Assembly: GCF_002920635.1 (NCBI RefSeq)
Contig: NZ_PQSR01000036.1
Coordinates: forward strand, 1 to 61,701
DNA from: Streptomyces sp. Ru72
Lineage (GTDB): Bacteria > Actinomycetota > Actinomycetes > Streptomycetales > Streptomycetaceae
Direction: 5' to 3'
DNA: 61,701 nucleotides
In this document: one piece after another, positions 49,303-57,385 of the stretch
Numbering within the stretch: position 1 is the stretch's first letter
How the letters are laid out: every line of letters starts with the position of its first letter
Translations under genes and position numbers: made by a program
Notes under the pieces: model-generated
The model's database searches: none
The model's input: the letters and a program-made list of their open reading frames with translations, nothing else
Told to the model about the DNA's origin: nothing

Positions 49303-50223
49303 GTGACCGTCGACGTACTGCCCGCCCTGACCGCCACAGTCCGGTGTGCGGCTCATCCTCGAGGAGGAGGGTGTGGGCATCCGGACTCCGTGCTGGCCGA
49401 GCGGGAGGACGGGACGGTCGTGCGGCACGGTGGCACGGTCGCCAAGGCGCATGCCCCGGGTACGGACCTCGGGGAGCTCTCCCTCCGTCTCGGGGCCGCC
49501 GCCGACCTCCCCGAGGTCTTCCTGGCGCCGCTGCGCCCCACGCCCGCCGACCTCCACGGCCGCCTGGTGTCCTTCTGGCCCTACGGCACCCCTGTGGACC
49601 CCGATATTCCGGATGCCGCCCCGTGGGAGGCCGCCGCCACCCTTCTCGCTCAGCTGCACCGGGTCCCCGCCCCCACCGGGCTCCCGGCCATGCGCGGCCC
49701 CGCCAAGGCCGCCCGCGCCGTCCAGCGCCTCCGGGCCGCCGGCCCCCACCCGGCCGCCGCAAGCGTCCTCCGCGCCTGGGCCGGCCTGCCGGCCTGGGCC
49801 AGAGCCGAGGCGCCCATGCCCTCCGCGCGCTTTCTCTGTCACGGCGACCTCCACCTCGGCCAGCTCGTACGCCACCCCGGGGGGACCGGCCCCTGGCTCC
49901 TCATCGACGTCGACGACCTCGGCCTCGGTGAACCGGCCTGGGACCTGGCCCGCCCGGCCGCCTGGTACGCCTGCGGTCTGCTCCCGCCGGACGAGTGGGG
50001 CCGGTTCCTCGACGCGTACCGCCGGGCGGGCGGTCCCGCGGTCCCCTCCACCGGTGAGCCCTGGCCGGCCCTGGACGTGCCCGCCCGCGCCCTCACCGTG
50101 CAGACGGCCGCCCGGGCCGTCGCCAAGTCCGCCGCAGCAGACCGCGCCTTGGACGAGGTCGAGCAGGCCGTGGTCGACGCCTGTGCCCGAATAGCCTCGA
50201 TTCCGCCGAAGTTGGGGCAATGA
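49303..50223 (+). CDS. Aminoglycoside-phosphotransferase-like kinase
   Basis: The protein has 306 residues of the APH/choline kinase fold. Brenner-type motif LCHGDLHLGQLVRHP supplies the catalytic Asp; the usual Asn of HGDxxxxN is replaced by Gln. The metal motif is LLIDVDDLGLGEPAWDLARP. The N-terminal lobe has TVVRHGGTVAKAHAP. Such proteins phosphorylate small hydroxylated molecules; resistance is not implied. I chose GTG at 49303 because GGGAG lies just upstream, and an earlier start would add a non-homologous 39 residues. It is followed by the zinc-ribbon gene. Confidence 0.88.
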   Translation: MTVDVLPALTATVRCAAHPRGGGCGHPDSVLAEREDGTVVRHGGTVAKAHAPGTDLGELSLRLGAAADLPEVFLAPLRPTPADLHGRLVSFWPYGTPVDPDIPDAAPWEAAATLLAQLHRVPAPTGLPAMRGPAKAARAVQRLRAAGPHPAAASVLRAWAGLPAWARAEAPMPSARFLCHGDLHLGQLVRHPGGTGPWLLIDVDDLGLGEPAWDLARPAAWYACGLLPPDEWGRFLDAYRRAGGPAVPSTGEPWPALDVPARALTVQTAARAVAKSAAADRALDEVEQAVVDACARIASIPPKLGQ

Positions 50224-50309
50224 CCTGCGACCCAGGGTGCAACCGTTCCGGCCCGCACCGAGTCCCTATCTGGCGAAGCCCCACCGACCGGCGAGGAGTT
50301 GAGCCGAGC

Positions 50310-50600
50310 ATGCAGTGTCCGAAGTGTCATGCGCCGATGCACACGTACAACCGCAACGGCGTCCAGATCGAGCAGTGCAGCGGCTGCCGCGGCATCTTCC
50401 TCGACTACGGGGAGCTGGAGGCGCTCACCCGTCTGGAGGCCCAGTGGGCGCAGCCCGCACCGCCGCCCCCGCCCGCGTACCCGTCCGCTCCCGCCTGGGG
50501 CGCGCCGCACGGCGGCCACCACGAGGGCCACCACGGAGGCCACGGCCACTACGGCCACCACCGTCACAAGAGCTTCGGTCACATGCTGTTCTCCAGCTGA
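50310..50600 (+). CDS. TFIIB-type zinc-ribbon protein with His-rich tail
   Basis: The protein has 96 residues. The zinc ribbon is at residues 1-40 (MQCPKCHAPMHTYNRNGVQI, then EQCSGCRGIFLDYGELEAL), with two CxxC pairs. A Pro-rich bridge follows, then a tail containing about 13 His (HHEGHHGGHGHYGHHRH). The tail may bind zinc, nickel or copper. The ATG at 50310 has GAGGAG upstream at a slightly long distance. It is the last gene before a terminator and the tRNA cluster. Function is unknown. Confidence 0.88.
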   Translation: MQCPKCHAPMHTYNRNGVQIEQCSGCRGIFLDYGELEALTRLEAQWAQPAPPPPPAYPSAPAWGAPHGGHHEGHHGGHGHYGHHRHKSFGHMLFSS

Positions 50601-50609
50601 GCGCACGAA

Positions 50610-50639
50610 GAAGCCCCCGGCCGCACGGCCGGGGGCTTC
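50610..50639. terminator. Bidirectional-type hairpin terminator
   Basis: GAAGCCCCCGGCC and GGCCGGGGGCTTC pair in a perfect 13-bp stem with a 4-nt loop. It lies between the zinc-ribbon gene and the convergent tRNA cluster and could serve both. Confidence 0.85.
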
Positions 50640-50645
50640 GATGTG

Positions 50646-50717
50646 TGGACGATACTGGGATTGAACCAGTGACCTCTTCCGTGTCAGGGAAGCGCTCTCC
50701 CGCTGAGCTAATCGTCC
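50646..50717 (-). tRNA. tRNA-Val (anticodon GAC)
   Basis: The reverse strand folds as a 72-nt tRNA: acceptor GGACGAT/ATCGTCC, D arm GCTCAGCGGGAGAGC, anticodon loop CTGACAC and T arm with GGTTCAATCC. CCA is not encoded. It is the last gene in transcription order. Confidence 0.95.
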
Positions 50718-50751
50718 TCGGGACCGCGATCCGAAGATCACGGGCAGTGCG

Positions 50752-50823
50752 TGCGCGATACTGGGATTGAACCAGTGACCTCTTCCGTGTCAGGGAAGCG
50801 CTCTCCCGCTGAGCTAATCGCGC
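50752..50823 (-). tRNA. tRNA-Val (anticodon GAC)
   Basis: Same as its neighbours except for the acceptor stem, GCGCGAT/ATCGCGC. The anticodon loop is CTGACAC. CCA is not encoded. Confidence 0.95.
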
Positions 50824-50842
50824 GGGGGATCCGAAGATCCAG

Positions 50843-50914
50843 TGGACGATACTGGGATTGAACCAGTGACCTCTTCCGTGTCAGGGAAGCGCTCTCCCGC
50901 TGAGCTAATCGTCC
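50843..50914 (-). tRNA. tRNA-Val (anticodon GAC)
   Basis: The acceptor is GGACGAT/ATCGTCC, identical to the copy at 50646-50717. The spacers between the three copies share GATCCGAAGATC, which supports origin by tandem duplication. Confidence 0.95.
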
Positions 50915-50918
50915 TTGG

Positions 50919-50989
50919 AGGTGGAGACGGGATTTGAACCCGTGTAGACGGCTTTGCAGGCCGTTGCCTCGCCTCTCGGCCACTCCACC
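50919..50989 (-). tRNA. tRNA-Cys (anticodon GCA)
   Basis: 71 nt: acceptor GGTGGAG/CTCCACC, discriminator U, anticodon loop CTGCAAA between ACGGC and GCCGT. CCA is encoded at 50916-50918, unlike its neighbours. Confidence 0.95.
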
Positions 50990-51028
50990 AGGAGTGCAGG
51001 GGATCGGGAAGATCTCCTGGTTCCTTCG

Positions 51029-51101
51029 AGCGGACGACGAGGCTCGAACTCGCGACCTCAACCTTGGCAAGGTTGCGCTCTACCAACTGAGCTACGTCCG
51101 C
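51029..51101 (-). tRNA. tRNA-Gly (anticodon GCC)
   Basis: 73 nt: acceptor GCGGACG/CGTCCGC, anticodon loop TTGCCAA between CAACC and GGTTG. It is the first gene of the Gly-Cys-Val-Val-Val transcript. Confidence 0.95.
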
Positions 51102-51144
51102 TTGTCGTTTGTCGGTCCGCTTCCGCGTCCCGGCGACGTGTTGA

Positions 51145-51172
51145 ACTCTAGCGGATTCCCGGGCCAGCACAA
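51145..51172 (-). promoter_or_regulatory. Candidate promoter of the tRNA cluster
   Basis: On the reverse strand, TTGTGC (51167-51172) and TAGAGT (51145-51150) are 16 bp apart and 44 bp upstream of tRNA-Gly. Confidence 0.45.
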
Positions 51173-51280
51173 AAACGCGTTTGCGCAGCGTGCTGCCCTG
51201 CGCCTGGTCAAGGACACGGCCGGACCACCGCCGGGACACTCGCGGGCCACCCGGGGGACACCCGCCCTAGACTCGACACC

Positions 51281-52336
51281 GTGCCCGACCTGCCTCCTCT
51301 CGCCCGTTTCGGCGACCGTGTAGCCACCGGTCTCCTCGATGTCACCAGTGACCCGGCCGCCCTCGACTCCGCCGGCTTCTGGGCGGTCTGCGCGGACTAC
51401 GAGGGGCGTCTGACCTGCGCCCGCTTCGCGGACGTACGGGAAGAGCCGGTGCCCGCGCCCGTGCCGGGCCGATGGCCGGGACCCGACGCCGGTGACTGGG
51501 CGTCCTCCCTCGACCGCGCGGCGTACACGGCAGGCGTGCGCCGGATCCGCGAGCACATCGCCACCGGGGAGGTCTACCAGGTGAACCTCTGCCGGGTGCT
51601 TTCGGCGCCGGTCGCGCCCGGCGCCGACGTGGACGCCCTGGCCGCCGTGCTGGCCCGCGGCAATCCCGCCCCGTACGCAGGAACGATCCGTCTGCCGGAA
51701 CACGGCGTGGAGATAGCCACCGCGTCCCCCGAGCTGTTCCTGCGCCGCGCCGGCCGCACCGTCGAGTCCGGCCCGATCAAGGGCACCGCCCGCACCGAGG
51801 CGGAGCTGCTGGCGAAGGACTACGCGGAGAACGTGATGATCGTGGACCTGGTCCGCAACGACCTCGGCCGCGTCTGCGTCACCGGCAGCGTCACCGTGCC
51901 CGACCTGTGCGCCGTCGAGAAGCACCCCGGCCTCGTCCACCTCGTCTCCACGGTCCGCGGGGAGCTGCGCCCGGACGCCGGCTGGCCGGACCTGCTCGCC
52001 GCCGCCTTCCCGGCAGGCTCGATCACCGGCGCCCCCAAGTCGAGCGCGCTGCGGATCATCGACGCCCTGGAGACCGCGCCCCGCGGCCCCTACTGCGGCG
52101 GCATCGGCTGGGTCGACGCCGACCGGGGCGTGGGCGAGCTGGCCGTCGGCATCCGTACCTTCTGGATCGAGCGGAGTTCCGACGGCGCGGCCGTCCTGCG
52201 CTTCGGCGCCGGCGCCGGTATCACCTGGGACTCCGACCCGGAGGGCGAGTGGCGGGAGACCGAACTGAAGGCCGCCCGGCTGCTCGCGGTAGCGTCGGGG
52301 GAGTACCAGGACCTTGTGGACCTGGGGCCGCAATGA
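51281..52336 (+). CDS. pabB: Chorismate-binding aminodeoxychorismate synthase component I-like
   Basis: The protein has 351 residues of the chorismate-utilising family, shorter than a full PabB because the N-terminal part is reduced. Motifs are YQVNLCRVLSAPV, SPELFLRRAGRTVESGPIKG with the conserved PIKGT, DLVRNDLGRVC and AGSITGAPKSSA. It forms 4-amino-4-deoxychorismate for p-aminobenzoate, with ammonia from a PabA that is not in the window. The GTG start at 51281 has TAGACT 7 bp upstream, so a leaderless transcript is likely. The pabC-like gene follows after 100 bp. A role in a secondary metabolite cannot be excluded. Confidence 0.9.
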   Translation: MPDLPPLARFGDRVATGLLDVTSDPAALDSAGFWAVCADYEGRLTCARFADVREEPVPAPVPGRWPGPDAGDWASSLDRAAYTAGVRRIREHIATGEVYQVNLCRVLSAPVAPGADVDALAAVLARGNPAPYAGTIRLPEHGVEIATASPELFLRRAGRTVESGPIKGTARTEAELLAKDYAENVMIVDLVRNDLGRVCVTGSVTVPDLCAVEKHPGLVHLVSTVRGELRPDAGWPDLLAAAFPAGSITGAPKSSALRIIDALETAPRGPYCGGIGWVDADRGVGELAVGIRTFWIERSSDGAAVLRFGAGAGITWDSDPEGEWRETELKAARLLAVASGEYQDLVDLGPQ

Positions 52337-52436
52337 CCTTTCACCCGCGGCACACGTCCCGGGCTCCGCGGCACGGCCACGGGCCGGACGACGCGTCGCA
52401 CGGCGCTTCCGCCACGATCTTGCGAGGTAGACAGCA

Positions 52437-53258
52437 GTGAAGCTCTGGCTCGACGGCGGGCTGCAGGACATCGAGTCCGCCCGCGTCTCCGTCTTCGACC
52501 ACGGACTGACCGTCGGCGACGGCGTTTTCGAGACCGTCAAGGCCGTCGAGGGCCGGGCGTTCGCACTCACCCGCCACCTCGACCGGCTCACCCGCTCCGC
52601 CCGCGGACTCGGCCTTCCGGATCCGGACCTGGACGAGGTCCGCCGCGCCTGCGCCGCCGTCCTGGAGGCCAACCCGATGCCGCTCGGGCGCCTGCGCATC
52701 ACGTACACCGGCGGCCACGGCCCGCTCGGCTCCGACCGCGGCGACCAGGGCCCCACCCTCGTCGTGGCCCTCGGCGCGACCACGCGGCGCCCCGACTCCA
52801 CGGCCGTGATCACGGTGCCGTGGACCCGTAACGAGCACGGCGCGCTGACCGGCTTGAAGACCACCTCGTACGCCGAGAACGTCGTCGCGCTCGCCCGGGC
52901 GACCGGGCAGGGAGCGACCGAGGCCCTGTTCGGCAACACGGTCGGCCGGCTCTGCGAGGGCACGGGGTCGAACGTGTTCGTCGTCCTCGACGGGGAGATC
53001 CACACGCCGCCGCTCGCCTCCGGCTGTCTCGCGGGCATCACCCGGGCCCTCACCGTGGAGTGGACCGGTGCCAAGGAGACCGATCTGCCGATGGACGTCC
53101 TGGAGCACGCGGACGAGATCTTCCTCACGTCCACGCTGCGGGACGTGCAGGCCGTGCACCGGGTCGACGGCCGGGAACTCGCGGGAGCGCCGGGGCCGGT
53201 GACCGCCAAGGCCATGCGGATCTTCGACGAGCGATCCGGGAACGACCTGGATCCGTGA
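52437..53258 (+). CDS. pabC: Aminodeoxychorismate lyase-like (class IV aminotransferase)
   Basis: The protein has 273 residues of fold-type IV PLP enzymes. Visible are DHGLTVGDGVFETVKAVEGR, the PLP Lys in LTGLKTTSYAENV, ATEALFGNTVGRLCEGTGSN and the C-terminal FLTSTLRDVQAVHRVDGR. It would release pyruvate from aminodeoxychorismate to give p-aminobenzoate, which fits the upstream pabB-like gene. D-amino-acid or branched-chain aminotransferase activity is the alternative for this family. Start GTG at 52437 has GAGG (GCGAGGTAGACA) upstream. Confidence 0.9.
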   Translation: MKLWLDGGLQDIESARVSVFDHGLTVGDGVFETVKAVEGRAFALTRHLDRLTRSARGLGLPDPDLDEVRRACAAVLEANPMPLGRLRITYTGGHGPLGSDRGDQGPTLVVALGATTRRPDSTAVITVPWTRNEHGALTGLKTTSYAENVVALARATGQGATEALFGNTVGRLCEGTGSNVFVVLDGEIHTPPLASGCLAGITRALTVEWTGAKETDLPMDVLEHADEIFLTSTLRDVQAVHRVDGRELAGAPGPVTAKAMRIFDERSGNDLDP

Positions 53259-53309
53259 GCCCCGGAAAACCGGCTGACGCGGGTCGCCGCCGCGGGTAGA
53301 ACACCCCTG

Positions 53310-54134
53310 ATGACCACGACCCTGCGGCCGACCGAGCCGCTTCAGCATCACGCCGACGGGACGCGTTCACGTCGCTACCAGGTGTGCGTGAACAGCCGTC
53401 CCGTCGGGGCGATACACCTCGGCACCTCGCCGTCCCTGGGTGAGTCGGTGGCCCGGATCATCGACCTGCGCATCGAGGAGTCCGACCGCCGACGCGGCCG
53501 GGGCACCGTGGCCGCGCTCGCCGCGGAGGAGGTGGCGCGGGGCTGGGGCTGCCGGCAGATCGAGGCCCGGGTCCCCGCCGATGCGCGGGTCGCACTGCGG
53601 CTCACCGAGACGCTCGGTTACGTCCTGCGCAACCGCGGCATGGAGAAGCGGCTCGATGACACCCCGCCCCCGCTGCCCGAGGGCAGCCGCGCACGCCCCA
53701 TGACCGGGGCGGAGTTCGCGGCCTGGCAGGAGTACCAACGGGAGCACTATGCGCGCACGTGGATCGAGCGGGGTGTGCCCGAGGCCGTGGCGCGCGCCAA
53801 GGCGCGACGCGACCACGAGCAGCTGCTGCCGCGGGGCATGCGCAGCGAGGGCATGACGTTCAGCGTGCTGGAGCACGAGGGCACGCGTGTGGGCACCCTG
53901 TGGCTGGCGGTGCGCGAGGACATGGCGTTCGTCTTCGACGTGGAGGCCGAGGCGGCCCACCGCGGGAGGGGGCACGGCCGCACGCTCCTGCTCCTGGCGG
54001 AGGCGCAGGCTCTCACCGCCGGTCGGCGGGTCCTCGGACTGAACGTGTTCGCGGGCAACACCCCGGCCGAGCGCCTCTACGAGTCACTCGGCTACCGGTC
54101 GACGGATTACGTCTTGTACAAGCCCCTGCTGTAG
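53310..54134 (+). CDS. Two-domain GNAT acetyltransferase
   Basis: The protein has 274 residues with two GNAT-like halves. The first (about 20-110) has DLRIEESDRRRGRGTVAALA with an acetyl-CoA-type loop. The second (about 125-274) has DVEAEAAHRGRGHGRTLLLLAEAQAL and FAGNTPAERLYESLGYRSTDY. Mycothiol synthase and some resistance enzymes also have two such halves, but overall this is shorter than MshD. The substrate is unknown. It is 51 bp after the pabC-like gene and may be co-transcribed. It is convergent with the DsbA-like gene, 12 bp away. Confidence 0.85.
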   Translation: MTTTLRPTEPLQHHADGTRSRRYQVCVNSRPVGAIHLGTSPSLGESVARIIDLRIEESDRRRGRGTVAALAAEEVARGWGCRQIEARVPADARVALRLTETLGYVLRNRGMEKRLDDTPPPLPEGSRARPMTGAEFAAWQEYQREHYARTWIERGVPEAVARAKARRDHEQLLPRGMRSEGMTFSVLEHEGTRVGTLWLAVREDMAFVFDVEAEAAHRGRGHGRTLLLLAEAQALTAGRRVLGLNVFAGNTPAERLYESLGYRSTDYVLYKPLL

Positions 54135-54146
54135 GACGGGGCCTGA

Positions 54147-54671
54147 TCAGGCCCCCTGCCCGGCCAGGAGCCGGTCCGCGATCGCCTCGATCCGCTCGCG
54201 CAGTCCCTCCTGGCTCTTGCCGCCGTCGAGGCGCTCACCGCCGATCACGTACGTGGGAGTGCCGGTCACGCCGATCGCCTTGCCCTCGGCCTGGTCGGCG
54301 TCGACGATCAGGATGTGCCGGCCGTCGATCAGAGCCGTGTCGAACTCCTCGGCGTCCAGCCCGAGTTCGCGGGCCACATCGATGAGGAACGCCTCTCCCT
54401 CGCGGTCCAGCTTCTCCACCCGGCCGAGCACGGCCTCCACGTACGGCCAGCCCTGTCCTTGCGCCAGCGCCTCCTCGGCGGCCTGCGCCGCGGCGAAGGC
54501 GTGCCGGTGCTTCTCCAGCGGGAAGTGCCGCAGCCGCAGTTCCAGCCGGTCGCCGTAGCGGTCGCGCAGCGCGCGCAGATCATCGAGGGCGGTACGGCAG
54601 TCGGGGCACTGGAGTTCGCACCACACGTCCAGGACGGGGGCGGCTGCGCGGGCTGGGGAGGAGTCGCTCAT
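54147..54671 (-). CDS. DsbA-like (FrnE-type) thiol oxidoreductase
   Basis: The protein has 174 residues of the thioredoxin fold with the active site CPDC (WCELQCPDCRTAL). The cis-Pro loop is GVTGTPTYVIGGE. The helical insert (about 55-130) is as in DsbA. There is no signal peptide, so it probably acts in the cytoplasm, like FrnE proteins. The ATG at 54671 is where the family sequence starts. A gap of 300 bp with repeats separates it from the divergent membrane protein gene. Confidence 0.9.
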   Translation of the reverse strand: MSDSSPARAAAPVLDVWCELQCPDCRTALDDLRALRDRYGDRLELRLRHFPLEKHRHAFAAAQAAEEALAQGQGWPYVEAVLGRVEKLDREGEAFLIDVARELGLDAEEFDTALIDGRHILIVDADQAEGKAIGVTGTPTYVIGGERLDGGKSQEGLRERIEAIADRLLAGQGA

Positions 54672-54973
54672 GGTCACAGTCTCCCAGCACCCGCGACGGC
54701 CCCCAAACGGGATCTCCGCACCCGGAGGTGGAGGCGTGGAGAGCGCCGGTGAGGTCAGGGGTGGAGACGGGTCCGCACCCTGGGGAGGAACCGACCCCGA
54801 GATGTCCCGGAGATGTCCCTGACGTGCGTCCGGAGCGTGGCCCGCGGGGCGTCGGGCGGTGCAGGATGGAAAGGACGAACCGCCTTCCGACGACCGAACC
54901 CTCACCGATCGATCCGACCGATCCCCTCACCGACCGATCCCCGCCCCCGACCGATCTCCGCTTGGAGGACCGG
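54672..54973. other. Divergent gap with four ACCGATC repeats
   Basis: ACCGATC occurs at 54904-54910, 54917-54923, 54933-54939 and 54950-54956, all in the 5' region of the downstream gene, with steps of 13, 16 and 17 bp. The rest shows no other structure that I can support. Confidence 0.55.
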
Positions 54974-55417
54974 ATGATTGCCGAGACAGTCTGTTCCGCC
55001 GTCTCCGCGGCCGGCCTCGGCATCGCCGCGGTCACGGCCTTCCGCAAGCGTTTTCTGGCCGCGGCCCGTATCGCCGCGTACGCGCTGGTGCCCATCGGCC
55101 TGGTGATGACAGGGGTGGTGGGCTGGCTGGCCGACACCGCCTTCAGCCCCACGGCCTGGGCGGGCTTCGGCGTGCTCGGGGTCGCCTGGCTGCTGTTCGC
55201 GACCACCCGGGCCGTGGAACGCAGGCGCGGCGGCAGCCGCAAGGAGCGCAGGGCCGCGCGTGCCTCGCGGCGGGAGGCGACGGCTCCCACGTCGTCCGCG
55301 CCGGCGCTCGGCGCCGGGGGTCCTCCCGCGGCTCGTCCCACGGCGGGGCCCCGGGCGGCCGACCCCGCGGACGACTTCACCGACATCGAGGCCATCCTGA
55401 AGAAGCACGGCATATGA
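54974..55417 (+). CDS. Membrane protein with charged tail, unknown function
   Basis: The protein has 147 residues. Two or three hydrophobic segments (TVCSAVSAAGLGIAAVTAF; IAAYALVPIGLVMTGVVGWL; AWAGFGVLGVAWLLFATT) are followed by a basic (RRRGGSRKERRAARASRR) and then an Ala/Pro-rich tail that ends in ADDFTDIEAILKKHGI. The conserved-looking acidic end could be a docking peptide. The ATG at 54974 has TTGGAGG upstream. The function is not known; I recall a similar gene near ssgB in other Streptomyces. Confidence 0.8.
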   Translation: MIAETVCSAVSAAGLGIAAVTAFRKRFLAAARIAAYALVPIGLVMTGVVGWLADTAFSPTAWAGFGVLGVAWLLFATTRAVERRRGGSRKERRAARASRREATAPTSSAPALGAGGPPAARPTAGPRAADPADDFTDIEAILKKHGI

Positions 55418-55617
55418 CACCTCGCCCACCCCGGGCCGCCACCCGGCTCGGGCCGGATGGGGAAACTGGCGAGCGGTCGGCTCGTGGCGCGCTGGCGATC
55501 AAGGGTGGGCACGCCTAGATCATCTTCGTTCCGCACCTCGCGGAATTGGCGATCACATCGTCATCCCGTGCGTGTTGATCGCACGGCGGGCGCGAGCTGC
55601 GCCATCATCGCCGCGAG

Positions 55618-55770
55618 ATGCTGGACACAACCCAGAGCGACCCCACCGCTCCTCCCGAGGATCGTCGGGGTTGTCTCTTCGCGCTTTCCCAGCCACCGCT
55701 GATGATCTTCCTTGCGGTGATCGGCTGTCTGCTGCTCATGGCATCGCTGCACGACCTGCTGCTGCTGTGA
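55618..55770 (+). CDS. 50-residue single-helix membrane protein
   Basis: The ORF begins MLDTTQSDPTAPPEDRRGCL and continues to a hydrophobic PPLMIFLAVIGCLLLMASLH helix with DLLLL at the end. The hydrophilic N terminus and single helix are coherent, and codon use is Streptomyces-like. The start has a weak CGAGA upstream. No function is known. It is small enough to be missed by most gene callers. Confidence 0.6.
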   Translation: MLDTTQSDPTAPPEDRRGCLFALSQPPLMIFLAVIGCLLLMASLHDLLLL

Positions 55771-55962
55771 GCCGTATGCGGAGCCCCTGGCGCCACCCGC
55801 CGAGGGCTCCGTCAGCCCACCGGGTGAGCGGGGAAGGCGGATCGCATTCCGGTCACGGTGAGTGCCCGCGCGCGTCCGGCTCCTCGGCCGGCTCCGGCCT
55901 CGCGACTTCTCCCACCCCTCGCCGTCGGCCGCGCCCGTCCGCGCCCGCGGTCGGTGCCTCGC

Positions 55963-56520
55963 TCAGCCGGCCGCCTCCTTGCGGCGTGCCCGGTAGGCGG
56001 CCACATGAAGGCGGTTTCCGCAGGTACGGCTGTCGCAGTAACGCCTTGAGCGGTTGCGGGAAAGGTCGACGAAGGCGCGGCGGCAGTCGGGCGCCTCGCA
56101 GCGGCGCAGCCGCTCCTGCTCCCCGGCCACCACGAAGAACGCCAGCGCCATCCCGCAGTCCGCGGCGATGTGGTCGGCCAGGGAGGCGCCGGGGGCGAAG
56201 TAGTGCACATGCCAGTCGTAGCCGTCGTGGTCGGTCAGCCGGGGCGTGGTGCCCGCCGCCGCGACCAGCTCGTTGATGAGGCCCGCCGCGGTCCGGGCGT
56301 CCGGCGCGGCGAAGACCGCGGCGAACCGTCCCCGGATCTTGCGCACCGCCGACAGGTCGAACTCCGAAAGAACGCCGAGATCGCTCACCGCGTGTCCGCG
56401 CGCGAAGTCGTCGAGGGCGGCGACGTCCGGGAGCCCGTCCGGCTCGTCGCCCTCCGGTGTGGTGTTCACGAGGTCCACCACGAGATCGAGCGCGCACCGG
56501 GTGTCATGGGTGATCAGCAC
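55963..56520 (-). CDS. CGNR zinc-finger (ABATE-domain) regulator
   Basis: The protein has 185 residues. The N-terminal ABATE domain (ALDLVVDLVNTTP, DLGVLSEFDLSAVRKIRGRF) is followed by a C-terminal CGNR zinc finger with C-x4-C and C-x4-CGNR (RRCEAPDCRRAFVDLSRN, then RRYCDSRTCGNRLHVAAYR). These are probable stress-responsive DNA-binding proteins. It is monocistronic on the reverse strand, in the gap between the 50-residue gene and ssgB. Targets are unknown. Confidence 0.9.
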   Translation of the reverse strand: MLITHDTRCALDLVVDLVNTTPEGDEPDGLPDVAALDDFARGHAVSDLGVLSEFDLSAVRKIRGRFAAVFAAPDARTAAGLINELVAAAGTTPRLTDHDGYDWHVHYFAPGASLADHIAADCGMALAFFVVAGEQERLRRCEAPDCRRAFVDLSRNRSRRYCDSRTCGNRLHVAAYRARRKEAAG

Positions 56521-56781
56521 GTGTCGCTCCCCTGGCCTGAAGTCGGGCGGACGCCCGCCGATGCTGGCCGAGCCTAGCGGTTTCCTGCCCCGAGAGGACC
56601 GCCGCCAGGGTCGGCTTCGGGCACGTCACGTGGTGCAGCGAGGAGGTGACTCTCCGTAGAAGGCCGGCGCGCCGCCTCCGCGAGGGCTCGCGGTGACGGC
56701 GCCCGGGTGTGCCGTATGCGGTTGTCCTGACCCGAGCCGTCTCCCCGAGTGGACGGCGCCGGGTGGCGTGGCTGTCTTGCG

Positions 56782-57195
56782 CTAGCTCTCGGCCAGGATG
56801 TGGGAGAGCTCCGTGTCGAGATCGAAATGGCGATGCTCCGTGCCGGGAGGCACGGCCGCATCGGTCCGCTTCAGGAACGACTCCAGTGCCCGCGCCGGGG
56901 CCTCGAGCAGTGCCTCGCCCTCCGGAGAGCTCAGGGCGATGCAGACGACGCCCTGACCGTGGCTGCGGGACGGCCAGACGCGGACGTCGCCGGTCCCTGT
57001 GGGCCGGTGCAGGCCCTCCGCGAGGAGGTCGCGGGCGAACACCCACTCGACGGTCTCCTCGGCTCCGGTGTGGAAGGTGGCGTGCACGGCGTAGGGATCG
57101 GCCGTGTCATACCGCAGTCCCGCGGGTACAGGCAGTGAGGACTCGCTCGACACAACGAGGCGCAGGTGCAGCTCGCAGCTGACCGTGGTGTTCAT
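56782..57195 (-). CDS. ssgB: Sporulation-specific cell division activator SsgB
   Basis: The protein has 137 residues and belongs to the SsgA-like family. The start is MNTTVSCELHLRLVVSSESS, the core is DPYAVHATFHTGAEETVEW and DVRVWPSRSHGQGVVCIALS, and the length is exactly that of SsgB. SsgB marks future septum sites in aerial hyphae and recruits FtsZ. It is one of the most conserved Streptomyces proteins and is a firm genus marker. The ATG at 57195 has AAAGG upstream. In S. coelicolor the gene depends on the sigma factor SigH; I could not find a convincing match to its promoter. Confidence 0.96.
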   Translation of the reverse strand: MNTTVSCELHLRLVVSSESSLPVPAGLRYDTADPYAVHATFHTGAEETVEWVFARDLLAEGLHRPTGTGDVRVWPSRSHGQGVVCIALSSPEGEALLEAPARALESFLKRTDAAVPPGTEHRHFDLDTELSHILAES

Positions 57196-57385
57196 AAGCG
57201 CCAGGGCCTTTCGCTCAGTGTGCGCTCGGGGATTCGCACGTCGGCGAAATCGACATGCCACCTACGGTGCCGTTGTAAACCCCTCTGAGTGTTTTGCCTG
57301 TCTTTACGTAGCTCATCCGGCCGAGACATCGTTCGTGCGATGCGGCCATTCCGGTGACTGGTTTCTCTCGGGTAGGTTTGGCTGC

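Noticed and set aside
49303..50223. Aminoglycoside resistance gene
   Set aside because: The fold is right, but many housekeeping kinases share it and there is no linked biosynthesis or resistance context.
50646..51101. Prophage or genomic-island attachment site at the tRNA cluster
   Set aside because: No integrase gene and no tRNA 3'-end duplication were seen near the cluster. The shared GATCCGAAGATC spacers are explained by tandem duplication.
51281..53258. Part of an antibiotic (p-aminobenzoate-derived) gene cluster
   Set aside because: No polyketide, peptide synthetase or tailoring genes are nearby; general folate supply is the simpler reading.
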